DNA of 64,000 nucleotides from Streptomyces sp. RerS4 (GTDB taxonomy: Bacteria > Actinomycetota > Actinomycetes > Streptomycetales > Streptomycetaceae): contig NZ_CP097322.1 of assembly GCF_023515955.1 (NCBI RefSeq), forward strand, positions 1,986,001 through 2,050,000, given 5' to 3'. A model generated the notes under the pieces. The model was not told where the DNA came from and did not search any database. It was given only the letters and a program-made list of their open reading frames with translations. The position numbers and the translations under genes are program-made. This document shows, in pieces, positions 35,401 through 48,498 of the stretch; the first letter of the stretch is position 1, and every line of letters starts with the position of its first letter.

Positions 35401-35554
35401 GAGGCGTCCGGCGCCCCACCCCCGCCGACCCATCGGATCAAGCCTTCACGGCCGGCGGTCGTACGCACCCGGCGGTCGTGCGCACCCGGCGGTCGCCGGC
35501 GACCTCGTGCGCGCCTGACCGGCCGGCGCCGCCGGCGCGCGCTTTGATGGACGT
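35401..35554. repeat. Short direct repeats between padR and the PPOX gene
   Basis: Around 35452-35496 the unit CCGGCGGTCGTRCGCAC occurs twice and partly a third time. No gene is supported in this stretch. Confidence 0.5.
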
Positions 35555-36064
35555 ATGACGACGAACAACTGGGCAGCGTTCGAGAAGGCGGAACCGGAGT
35601 TCGCGGAGACCGTGCGGGCCCGCTTCGCGCGGTACCCGCACCACGTCCTGGCCACCCTCCGCAAGGACGGTTCCCCCCGGATCACCGGGCTCACCGTGGA
35701 CTTCCGGGGCGGGGAGCTGTGGCTCGGCATGATGCCGGGTTCGATGAAGGCCCGCGACCTCCAGCGCGACCCCCGTTTCGCCCTGCACGCCAACCCCGGC
35801 GCGGACGACACGATGCCGGACGGGGACGTACGGATCTCCGGACGGGCGGTGGAGATCGTGGACCCGCCCGAACTGCACCGGTACGCGGAGGAGACCGACT
35901 CCCCGCACCCGTTCCACCTCTTCCACGCCGTCCTGACGGAGGTGGTACGGGTCGACGTGGCCGGCGACGAGCTCGTCATCCGGTCGTGGACCCCGGCGCG
36001 CGGGCTGCGCACCCTGCGCCGGGGCAACGACGACGAGCCGCCGCGCGAGGAGACCGTCCGCTAG
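35555..36064 (+). CDS. Pyridoxamine 5'-phosphate oxidase-fold (PPOX) flavoprotein
   Basis: 169-residue split-barrel protein: HHVLATLRKDGSPRITGLTVDF, LWLGMMPGSMKARDLQRDPR and VRISGRAVEIVD. Members bind FMN, F420 or haem and reduce or oxidise small molecules; the true cofactor is not clear here. Its stop codon TAG lies within the CTAG shared with the convergent DUF1906 gene. Confidence 0.8.
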   Translation: MTTNNWAAFEKAEPEFAETVRARFARYPHHVLATLRKDGSPRITGLTVDFRGGELWLGMMPGSMKARDLQRDPRFALHANPGADDTMPDGDVRISGRAVEIVDPPELHRYAEETDSPHPFHLFHAVLTEVVRVDVAGDELVIRSWTPARGLRTLRRGNDDEPPREETVR

Positions 36065-37353
36065 CGGGACTTCCCGAGGGCGGTGGTCAGGACCGTCGGG
36101 TCGACCTCCAGCCAGTTGCGGTCGATGGTGAGCGTGACGCCGCCGTACGTGGCGTCGTGGTCCCCCCGGAACTGGTGGGCCCGGCGCGGCCCCTTCCACA
36201 GGGCGCGGCCGACGGGCAGGCCCATGTCGGCGTCGGTGACGGAGGCGGCGCCGTTCCACTGGGCCACCCACAGCACCTCGGGCATGGCGTACGGGGCCTG
36301 GTGGTGGTGGCGGCTCAGCGCCTTGACGCCGGAGCTCGACGAGACGTAGGCCGCCGAACGGTAGCCCAGCTCGTGCAGGCGTACCGTCCAGGCGGTGAGG
36401 TAGGCGACGACGGGGGCGTCCCAGGTGGCGTGGTCGCTGTAGCTCTCCAGGTCGTTGTAGAGCAGGGTGCCGGGGGCCAGGCCCAGGGCGCGGGCCGCGG
36501 CGGCGGCGCCGTCGGCGGCGGTGCGGCCCTGGTCGTTGGCCTGGGAGGGGTCGGTGGACAGGCCGGTGGTGGGGTGGTTCCAGGGCTGGGGGCCGACCCA
36601 GATCGGCATCAGGTGCCAGCCCGCCTCGGCCTGCCTGCGGACCCAGCCGGCGGTGAGCTGCGGTTGGGCGCAGGCACGGGCGGGGCCGCCGATGTAGACG
36701 CCGACGGCGCCGAAGGGGGAGGCGGCCCGCCAGGTGTCCATGGTGCGCTGCTTCGGGGCGGTGCAGGTGTCGAAGCCCTCGCCGGCAAAGGCCTGTTGGG
36801 CCTTGCGGGGGGTGGGGGCGGCCGGGGTGGCGGAGGTCGGCGGACGGCCCCTGCGGGCGGGGTCCGTGCCGGTGGCACGGGCGAGGAGGGCCCGTACGGT
36901 GTCGGGCGTGGCGCCGTAGGAGAGGGTGGCCATCACCGCCGGGCCCTGGAGGGCGTACCGGACCTCGTTGCTGTCGGCCTCGGCGGGTGGCAGGGGGTCC
37001 TCGGGGGCGACGGGGAGGGTGGGGACGTCGGCGCGGGGCGGGGCGCCGTCGAGGGGTTCCAGGTGGAGGGTGTCGGCGCGGGTGGCGACGGCGCGGCGGC
37101 CGGTGCAGCGGTCCTGGGTGCCGGCATGGCCGAGGTAGAGGGTGGGCACGTCGAGGCGTAGGCACGCGTCGGGGTGGCGGTCGAGGTCGACGACGCGCCA
37201 GTCGGCGGGCAGGTCGAGGCGCAGGCCCCGGTAGTCGACGGTGTGCCCGGGGGAGGCGGCGACGGGGGCGGCGCCGACGGCCGCGACGGACAGCAGCAGG
37301 GCGGCGGCGACCGGCAGGCCCCGCAGGAGGTGTCGGGAGGGCATGGGCCCCAT
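36061..37353 (-). CDS. Exported DUF1906 protein (glycoside hydrolase-like)
   Basis: 430 residues: signal peptide (MPSRHLLRGLPVAAALLLSVAAVGAAP), an N-terminal region of unknown fold, then a DUF1906/Rv2525c-like TIM barrel from about residue 200: GFDTCTAPKQRTMDTWR, GVYIGGPARACAQ, MPIWVGPQPWN, LYNDLESY, AAYVSSSSG, VLWVAQWNG, HQFRGDH. This barrel is thought to act on peptidoglycan or other cell-wall glycans and is exported via Tat or Sec in relatives. Start ATG 37353 or 37344; the open frame upstream has no signal. Confidence 0.8.
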   Translation of the reverse strand: MGPMPSRHLLRGLPVAAALLLSVAAVGAAPVAASPGHTVDYRGLRLDLPADWRVVDLDRHPDACLRLDVPTLYLGHAGTQDRCTGRRAVATRADTLHLEPLDGAPPRADVPTLPVAPEDPLPPAEADSNEVRYALQGPAVMATLSYGATPDTVRALLARATGTDPARRGRPPTSATPAAPTPRKAQQAFAGEGFDTCTAPKQRTMDTWRAASPFGAVGVYIGGPARACAQPQLTAGWVRRQAEAGWHLMPIWVGPQPWNHPTTGLSTDPSQANDQGRTAADGAAAAARALGLAPGTLLYNDLESYSDHATWDAPVVAYLTAWTVRLHELGYRSAAYVSSSSGVKALSRHHHQAPYAMPEVLWVAQWNGAASVTDADMGLPVGRALWKGPRRAHQFRGDHDATYGGVTLTIDRNWLEVDPTVLTTALGKSR

Positions 37354-37552
37354 GGGTAGCACCCCGGGGCCGGCCTCGACGGCGCTCGCGTCCGCCCCGG
37401 ATGGCCCGTCCGGCCCAGTGGTCGCCCGGCGGTTCGGCGCGCACCCCGCCCACAGGGGTGGTTGGCCGGCGTCCGCTCCACCGGGCGTGTCAGTGGCGGC
37501 GGTTACGGTGGAGGCGTCCATCCATCGACGTTCGGCTCACCAGGGGGAAGAC

Positions 37553-37984
37553 ATGGCACGCACGCACGGGGGACGCAAGGCGGTCACGCTCGCGGCGGTG
37601 GCGGCAGCGGCGGCGCTCGCGGTCGGTACGGGCACGACCCAGGCGTCGGCGCAGGAGGAGTTGATCGGCTATCCGGGCCCGGACGGGCTGATCTGGGTTC
37701 AGGAACAGGTGGGCGACGGCGGTTTCGTCTCGGGCGGCCTCTGGTCGAGGCTGGACACCTTCACCACGTTCGCCTGCGAGGGCGGCGGCAGCATCGAGGT
37801 GACGTTCCGCCTGGACAACCACCCGGACCGCAACCCGGCCCCGTTCACCCTGGACTGCCCGCAGGGCACCCCGTCCCGCATCACGGTCCCCCTGGGCACG
37901 GGCCTCTCCGGCGGCTTCGGCGCCGCCGTCAAGGCCTCCACCCCGACCACCCGCTGGGGCGCGGTAGTGGTCCAGCCCGAGTAA
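37553..37984 (+). CDS. Small exported protein, unknown function
   Basis: 143 residues: signal peptide to about residue 34 (TTQASA-QE), then a beta-rich domain with one Cys pair (FACEGGGSIEV ... FTLDCPQG). GGGGGA RBS before ATG 37553. No family recognised; the pattern suggests a secreted, disulfide-bonded protein. Confidence 0.72.
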   Translation: MARTHGGRKAVTLAAVAAAAALAVGTGTTQASAQEELIGYPGPDGLIWVQEQVGDGGFVSGGLWSRLDTFTTFACEGGGSIEVTFRLDNHPDRNPAPFTLDCPQGTPSRITVPLGTGLSGGFGAAVKASTPTTRWGAVVVQPE

Positions 37985-37993
37985 CAACACCCG

Positions 37994-38028
37994 GCGGGAC
38001 GTGATCAGCCCGACGGATCACGTCCCGC
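37994..38028. terminator. Bidirectional terminator
   Basis: 12-bp perfect stem (37994-38005 with 38017-38028), 11-nt loop, 10 bp after the small exported protein and convergent with the RsbW-like gene. Confidence 0.75.
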
Positions 38029-38047
38029 ACCACGCCGGTTCCTCAGC

Positions 38048-38371
38048 TCAACGGTTCGCCACCTTGAAGCCGGCACGGACCGACTTCCCGACGCGGTCGT
38101 CGCGAATCTCAAGCTCGTCGGCAAGCTCCGTCACGAGCAACAGGCCTCGCCCTCGGCCCTCCTCCGGCACCGGGTGGCACACGACGGGGCGTCCCGGACC
38201 GCTGTCACGGACCTCGATCCACAACACCGCTTCCTCCCGCACCAGCCGAACGAGGAACTCACGCCCCACCGGGACGCCGTGCTGAACCGCGTTCGCAGCG
38301 AGTTCGGAGGCGCAGAGCCGTATGTCGTCGCGCCGTTCGAGCAGGCTCCATACCGCGAGGGTGTCCCCCAC
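38048..38371 (-). CDS. RsbW-like ATP-binding protein (HATPase), N-terminus interrupted by TGA
   Basis: GHKL-type anti-sigma/serine kinase-like domain: N-box LCASELAANAVQHG, EVRDSGPGRP (G1) and GRGRGLLLVTELAD (G2). From GTG 38371 it gives 107 residues, missing the first strand-helix of the family. In the same frame, ATG 38437 begins MTFSRQQ, then TGA (38414-38416), then FPRARTSVRAARQF, which is how this family normally begins. So either the start is GTG 38371, or a TGG/CGA codon has become TGA. It is divergent from the UTRA-GntR pair. Confidence 0.68.
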   Translation of the reverse strand: MGDTLAVWSLLERRDDIRLCASELAANAVQHGVPVGREFLVRLVREEAVLWIEVRDSGPGRPVVCHPVPEEGRGRGLLLVTELADELEIRDDRVGKSVRAGFKVANR

Positions 38372-38583
38372 GAACTGCCGGGCCGCCCGTACCGAGGTGC
38401 GCGCCCGGGGGAATCACTGCTGTCGCGAGAAGGTCATGACTTTCCCACCGCCTTGACTCTGAGCTTCCAAGGAGACGCAGAACGTATCGCTATTCGCGAA
38501 AAGCAGCAAGGTTGCGAGGGTAGGTTCACCCCGCGCCGTCGCCTAACGTGAGGCAACGCAACACGTCAGACGTCGGAGGCATC

Positions 38584-39126
38584 GTGAGCGACAGTGAGTG
38601 GATCAGTACGTCGATGCCGTACCTCACCCCACGCGCCGCCGGGGCGGCGGACGCGTGGACCGAAGAAGCCCAGGGCACGGGCCGCCAGGCCGGTCAGCGC
38701 ATTGTGCACGCGGGGCAAACCGTCGCCCCGGCCTTCGTCAGCCTGATGCTGGGTCTGACCGATGGGGGCCGGGTCGTCGTGCGCCGCAGGGTCATCGAAC
38801 TCGACGGCGAGCCAATCGAGCTGACGGACACCTACTATCCGGCCGACATCGCGGCCGGTACTCCGCTGGCCGATACCGGGAAGATCCGCGGTGGCGCCGT
38901 GACCCTGCTCGCCTCCCTCGGGCATGTCGGCGTACGGGTCGTCGAGGACGTGACGGCGCGTGTGCCCAGCGACGAGGAACGCGAGCAGCTCCGTCTGTGC
39001 GCGGGCGAGCCCGTACTGCAACTCGCCCGCACCACGTACGACGCGGCGAACCGGGCGATCCAGGCGGACGTGATGGTCATGCCCTCCGGGCGGGGGCAGT
39101 TGCGGTACGAGATCAGGATCGGATGA
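38584..39126 (+). CDS. UTRA-domain protein lacking a DNA-binding domain
   Basis: 180 residues. The N-terminal 50 are not a winged helix; the rest is a UTRA ligand domain: VVVRRRVIELDGEPIELTDTYYPADIAAGT, GKIRGGAVTLLASLG, VTARVPSDEERE, PVLQLARTTYDA and YEIRIG. GTG 38584 has GGAGG 4 nt upstream. Its ATGA overlap couples it to the full GntR regulator next door, whose UTRA part is clearly related. It may form mixed dimers or bind the same small ligand without DNA. Confidence 0.82.
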   Translation: MSDSEWISTSMPYLTPRAAGAADAWTEEAQGTGRQAGQRIVHAGQTVAPAFVSLMLGLTDGGRVVVRRRVIELDGEPIELTDTYYPADIAAGTPLADTGKIRGGAVTLLASLGHVGVRVVEDVTARVPSDEEREQLRLCAGEPVLQLARTTYDAANRAIQADVMVMPSGRGQLRYEIRIG

Positions 39127-39902
39127 CCTTGCCCACGCCAGAAGCCGAAGGAACCGACCCCCGGCCCCTGCACGCCCGCATCGCGGCCGATCTCCGTGAC
39201 GAGATCATGAGCGGCGTTCTGGTAGCGGGAGCCAAACTGCCCTCCACGGCGCAGCTGAAGGCCCGCTTCGACGCGTCCAACGCGACCATTCAAAAGGCCG
39301 TTCAGCGCCTCAAGGACGAGGGCCTGGCCGTCGGCCGCGCGGGCGCGGCGGTGACCGTCCGGGAGAGCCGGCAGCGGACCGTACGCCCGGCGCTCTCCCT
39401 CGCACCGGCGGTGGCCGGGGCGGCGTTCCCCTGGCTCGCCGGAGCGGCCGAAGGGCAGGCCGCGGCGCGGAGTTCGCTTCTGGCGGTCGAGGAGGTCGAG
39501 GTCAGCGGCGACGTCGCCGAAGCCCTCGGCCTGCCGGAAGGCGCCCCGGCGGTCCGCCGTCGCCAGCTGATCAGCATCGACGGCGAGCCCGCCGAACTGG
39601 TGACTTCGTACTACCCTCCGGACATCGCCAGGGGAACCGCCCTGGCCGGAGCGCAACGCATCCGGGGTGGCACGCCGACCGTGCTGACCGAGCTCGGCAT
39701 TCCGCCGCGCCGCAGCGTGGACCGGGTTTCCGCCCGGGTCGCGACGCAGGAGCAGTACACCGCCCTCCGGCTGCCCGGGGAGTTGCCGGTCCTTCGGACC
39801 CTCCGGACCGTGTACGGGCCGGACGACCGCCCCATCGAGGTCACGGTCATGGTGAAGGCGGGACACCTCTACGAGCTCCGGTACGAGTTCGCCACCGAGT
39901 AG
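39123..39902 (+). CDS. GntR-family regulator (HutC subfamily, wHTH plus UTRA)
   Basis: 259 residues. Winged helix about residues 12-78 (LHARIAADLRDEIMSGVLVAGAKLPSTAQLKARFDASNATIQKAVQRL region) and UTRA from about 105 (VRRRQLISIDGEPAELVTSYYPPDIARGT, VTVMVKAGHLYELRYE). Overlaps the UTRA-only gene. Control target probably includes its own operon and perhaps the divergent RsbW-like gene. Confidence 0.88.
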   Translation: MTLPTPEAEGTDPRPLHARIAADLRDEIMSGVLVAGAKLPSTAQLKARFDASNATIQKAVQRLKDEGLAVGRAGAAVTVRESRQRTVRPALSLAPAVAGAAFPWLAGAAEGQAAARSSLLAVEEVEVSGDVAEALGLPEGAPAVRRRQLISIDGEPAELVTSYYPPDIARGTALAGAQRIRGGTPTVLTELGIPPRRSVDRVSARVATQEQYTALRLPGELPVLRTLRTVYGPDDRPIEVTVMVKAGHLYELRYEFATE

Positions 39903-39927
39903 CCCCCCCCCCCGGGCCCCTGAACGC

Positions 39928-39971
39928 CACCGCGCCCGCCATCCCTGGTCGGGGACATGGCGGGCGCGGTG
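39928..39971. terminator. Bidirectional terminator, gntR/gltD
   Basis: 15-bp perfect stem (39928-39942 with 39957-39971) with a short inner stem, between convergent genes. A second small hairpin (39980-39997) and a 7-bp one (40012-40031) follow in the gap before gltD. Confidence 0.8.
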
Positions 39972-40091
39972 TCGGGGTTCCGCACGTCGTTGTGCGGTCC
40001 GTATGAGGGGTCCCGCCCTTCGCGGGGCGGGGGTACTGCGGGTGATGCGGGGCTCGCGCCGAGCGGTGCGGGCTCGGCGTCGAGGGGTGGG

Positions 40092-41544
40092 TTACACCAT
40101 CAGGGAGCGGTCCGTCGGCTTGACCGGGTACGGGAGGGTGCTGGTGCCGGTCAGGTAGCGGTCCACGCCGCGGGCGGCCGAGCGGCCTTCCGCGATGGCC
40201 CACACGATGAGCGACTGGCCGCGCCCCGCGTCACCGGCGACGAAGACGCCGTCCGCGTCGGTGGCGTACGAGGCGTCGCGGGCGATGTTGCCCCGCTCGT
40301 CCAGGCTGACGCCGAACTGCTCGACCAGGCCGTTGGACTGGTCGGTGCCGGTGAAGCCCATCGCCAGGGTGACCAGCTGCGCGGGGAGGACGCGCTCGGT
40401 GCCGGGCTTCTGGGTCAGCTTGCCGTCGACGAACTCCACCTCGACGAGGTGCAGGGCCTGGACGTTGCCGTCCTCGTCGCCCTCGAAGTGGGTGGTGGAG
40501 ACGGAGTAGATCCGCTCGCCGCCCTCCTCGTGGGCCGAGGTGACCTTGTACAGCATGGGGAACGTCGGCCACGGCTGGCCGGCGGGCCGGTCCTCCGAGG
40601 GCTTCGGCATGATCTCCAGCTGGGTGACGGACAGCGCGCCCTGGCGGTGGGCGGTGCCCACGCAGTCCGCGCCGGTGTCGCCGCCGCCGATGACGACGAC
40701 GTGCTTGCCCTCGGCCGTGATGGGGGGCGCCATGAAGTCGCCCTCCTGGACCTTGTTCGCGAGGGGCAGGTACTCCATCGCGAAGTGGATACCGCGCAGG
40801 TCGCGCCCCGGAACGGGCAGGTCGCGGGAGACGGTGGCGCCCGCCGCGACGACGACCGCGTCGAACCGCTTGCGCAGGTCGGTGGCGGTGATGTCGCGGC
40901 CGACCTCGATGCCCGTACGGAACTTGGTGCCCTCCGCGCGCATCTGCTCGATGCGGCGGTTGATGTGCACCTTCTCCATCTTGAACTCGGGGATGCCGTA
41001 GCGCAGCAGGCCGCCGATGCGGTCGGCGCGCTCGTACACGACCACGGTGTGGCCGGCCCGGGTCAGCTGCTGGGCGGCGGCGAGACCGGCCGGGCCGGAG
41101 CCGATGACGGCCACGGTCTTGCCGGAGAGCCGCTCGGGGGCCTGCGGGGTGACGTCGCCGTTGTCCCAGGCCTTGTCGATGATCGAGACTTCGACGTTCT
41201 TGATGGTGACGGCCGGCTGGTTGATGCCGAGGACGCACGCCGACTCGCACGGAGCGGGGCACAGGCGGCCCGTGAACTCCGGGAAGTTGTTGGTGGCGTG
41301 CAGGCGCTCGCTGGCCGCCGTCCAGTCCTCGCGGTACGCGAAGTCGTTCCACTCCGGGATCAGGTTCCCGAGCGGGCAGCCGTTGTGGCAGAACGGGATG
41401 CCGCAGTCCATGCAGCGGCCGGCCTGCTTGCTGATGATCGGGAGCAGCGAGCCCGGAACGTAGACCTCGTTCCAGTCCTTGAGGCGGTCGGCCACCGGAC
41501 GGGAGCAGGCGGTCTCGCGGGGGGTGGTGAGGAAGCCCTTCGGG

Positions 41545-41552
<8 letters not shown>
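40092..41552 (-). CDS. gltD: Glutamate synthase (NADPH) small subunit
   Basis: 486 residues. Transfers electrons from NADPH through FAD and Fe-S clusters to GltB. Seen: N-terminal cluster cysteines in [20 protein letters not shown] and [15 protein letters not shown] site [20 protein letters not shown] site [19 protein letters not shown], and the C-terminal [17 protein letters not shown] 41552 overlaps the end of gltB by 8 bp. Confidence 0.96.
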
Positions 41553-46155
<4,603 letters not shown>

Positions 46156-46221
46156 CGGCTCTCCCGTCGTCGTCGTGGCATATGTGCATAGCCGAGGGAC
46201 GACGTTGGCCCTCTGCGAGAA

Positions 46222-46237
46222 ATTTCGTGCAGGTTAC
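46222..46237 (-). promoter_or_regulatory. Candidate GlnR box upstream of gltB
   Basis: On the minus strand GTAAC-CTGCAC-GAAAT, which matches the GlnR half-site pair gTnAC-n6-GaAAc at nine of ten fixed positions. It is 66-82 bp before the gltB start. The rest of the 46156-46495 gap holds no gene and no clear terminator for the VIT1-type gene upstream. Confidence 0.55.
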
Positions 46238-46495
46238 ATGATGACGGCAATCCCGCGAAGCGGATATTGGCCTTCCAGCATGCGGACACGGCACGAGGCA
46301 AAAGAGAGGACCTTCACCGGGCCACAGAGGGATCTACGAGGATTTCTGCGGACACGACGCGGGGCGAAGGTCCCGGCGCGGAGCGGGCATCATTGCCCGG
46401 CGCCCTGGTCTGATGCCCGGCGGTGAGGGAATCGAAACCGCCGGGTAACGGACTACTTATGTTGCGTACCGCATAGTGTCTCACTCCCGCGCCGG

Positions 46496-47227
46496 TTAGC
46501 CTATGGCGCCGCCGATCCAGGTTCCCAGGATGTACGTCACACCGGCGGCCGCGCCACCCAGGACGAGCTGGCGCAGGCCGCTGAACCACCAGGACCGCGC
46601 CGTGACCCGCGAGACGATCGCCCCGCACGCGAAGAGCCCGACGAGCGCGAGCACCACCGCCGGCCACAGGGCGGTCGCGCCGAGCAGGTACGGCAGGACG
46701 GGCAGCAGCGCGCCCAGCGCGAAGGAGCCGAACGAGGACACCGCCGCGACCAGCGGCGACGGCAGGTCGTCGGGGTCTATGCCGAGCTCCTCGCGGGCGT
46801 GGATCTCCAGCGCCCGCTCGGGGTCCCGGGACATCTGCGCCGCGACCTCGCGGGCGAGCGCCGGTTCGACGCCGCGCGAGACGTAGAGCGCGGCGAGCTC
46901 CTCCATCTCGCCGACCGGGTGCTTGCGCAGCTGGCGGCGCTCCACGTCCAGCTCGGCGAGGACCAGCTCGCGCTGGGAGGCGACGGAGGTGTACTCGCCG
47001 GCGGCCATCGAGAAGGCGCCGGCCGCCAGCCCGGCCAGGCCGGTGATCGCGACGGTCTGCGGGGACACCGCGCCGCCCGCCACACCGGTCATCAGGGCGA
47101 GGTTCGAGACGAGTCCGTCCATCGCACCGAAGACGGCCGGCCGCAGCCATCCGCCGTTGACGTCACGGTGGGTGTGGTTGTCACGGTGGGCGGTGTGCAG
47201 TGGTGCTTCGATGTCGATGATGGACAT
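46496..47227 (-). CDS. VIT1/CCC1-family transporter
   Basis: 243-residue membrane protein predicted to move Fe2+ or Mn2+. Seen: FGAMDGLVSNLALMTGVAGG (first helix), AGAFSMAAGEYTSVASQRE (second, with the metal-site M..GE), an acidic cytoplasmic metal-binding region, then three helices at the C-terminus (SFGSFALGALLPVLPYLLG ...). ATG 47227 with GGGGAG upstream; a 12-bp repeat GTGGGTGCGCGA occurs just before it (about 47258-47281). Confidence 0.85.
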   Translation of the reverse strand: MSIIDIEAPLHTAHRDNHTHRDVNGGWLRPAVFGAMDGLVSNLALMTGVAGGAVSPQTVAITGLAGLAAGAFSMAAGEYTSVASQRELVLAELDVERRQLRKHPVGEMEELAALYVSRGVEPALAREVAAQMSRDPERALEIHAREELGIDPDDLPSPLVAAVSSFGSFALGALLPVLPYLLGATALWPAVVLALVGLFACGAIVSRVTARSWWFSGLRQLVLGGAAAGVTYILGTWIGGAIG

Positions 47228-47511
47228 GGGCGGCGAATCTCCCCTTTTGCGCGAGTGGGTGCGCGAGTGGGTGCGCGAAAGCGACGCGCAACCGTGCCCG
47301 CCGTGAGGCGCTCCCCCTGAACACCTCGAAACTACGCGCGATTTCTGCCCGCCGCCGGCAAGGAAGGCCGTACTTACCTGGGGTTTCGTGGATCGGCGAC
47401 CGGGTGACGGGGGGCCGCGCGAGGCGTTTCGCGACGAGCGACAAACCACATGCCGTGGCACAAATCCCCCATGGGCTCATGATGGGTCCCCGTGACGTGG
47501 AGAGGCGCCCG

Positions 47512-48498
47512 ATGGAGCTGATTGCATGCGATCCGCAAGTCCTCCTCCAACGGGCCAGGGGCGCGCTTCTCGGCCTCGCGGTGGGTGACGCGTTGGGCGC
47601 CCCCGCCGAGAACATGAAGCCGTCGGAGATCCGGGCCCGGTGGGGCCGCATCGAGGGCTTCGTGAGCGAGGACCCGGCCGGTACGGACGACACGGAGTAC
47701 GCCATCTTCTCGGGCCTGCTGCTCGCCCGGCACGGCTCGGCGCTGACCGTCGCCCACGTCGAACGGGCCTGGCACACCTGGATCGCCGACCTCGACGAGG
47801 GCCCGTTCCGGGGCGCCGGCTTCTCCGAGCGGGGCACGCTGGAGAACCTCCGCCGGGGCCTGGCCGCGCCGATCTCCGCGCAGCACCGTCACGCCTGGTC
47901 GGACGGGCTGGCCATGCGGGCGGCGCCGTTCGGGGTGTTCGCGGCGGGCCGCCCGGCGGAGGCGGCGCGGCTCGTCGCCATCGACGGCACCGTCAGCCAC
48001 GACGGCGAGGGCATCTACGGGGGCCAGGCCGTGGCCGCCGGGGTCGCCGCCGCGATGGCGGGGGGCTCCCCCGCGTCCGTGGTCTCGGCGGCGCTGTCCG
48101 TCATCCCGTCCGACTCGTGGACGGCCCGCTCCCTGCGCCGGGCGGTCACGGCCGCCCCGCGGGGGGAGCGGGCGGTCCGCTCGGCGGTGGTCATCGGCGG
48201 CTACCCGTGGACGGACCTGGCGCCGGAGGCGGTGGGCCTGGCGTTCGGGGCGTTCGCCGCCTGCCGGGGGGAGTTCGTCGACTCGGTCCTGACCGCCGTG
48301 AACATGGGCCGGGACGCCGACACCACCGCCGCCGTCGCGGGCGCCCTGTCCGGGGCCCTGTCGGGGGCCCCCGCGATCCCCCCGCCCTGGGCGGCGGCCA
48401 TCGGCCCGGTCCGGGGCAGCTGCCTCCCCTCGATGCGCGGCTACCACGTCCTGGACATCGCGGACCTCCTCACCCCCGAATCCGAGCCCCCCCGATGA
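47512..48498 (+). CDS. ADP-ribosylglycohydrolase family protein, copy 1
   Basis: 328 residues in the ARH fold. Metal-site motifs: GLAVGDALGAPAE, AGTDDTEYAIF, and GRDADTTAAVAGAL near the C-terminus, all intact, so probably active with two Mg2+. It cleaves an N- or O-glycosidic bond of ADP-ribose or a related ribosyl compound. ATG 47512 has GGAGAGG; earlier codons in frame are unsupported. First gene of a seven-gene operon with 1- to 8-bp spacing throughout. Confidence 0.87.
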   Translation: MELIACDPQVLLQRARGALLGLAVGDALGAPAENMKPSEIRARWGRIEGFVSEDPAGTDDTEYAIFSGLLLARHGSALTVAHVERAWHTWIADLDEGPFRGAGFSERGTLENLRRGLAAPISAQHRHAWSDGLAMRAAPFGVFAAGRPAEAARLVAIDGTVSHDGEGIYGGQAVAAGVAAAMAGGSPASVVSAALSVIPSDSWTARSLRRAVTAAPRGERAVRSAVVIGGYPWTDLAPEAVGLAFGAFAACRGEFVDSVLTAVNMGRDADTTAAVAGALSGALSGAPAIPPPWAAAIGPVRGSCLPSMRGYHVLDIADLLTPESEPPR

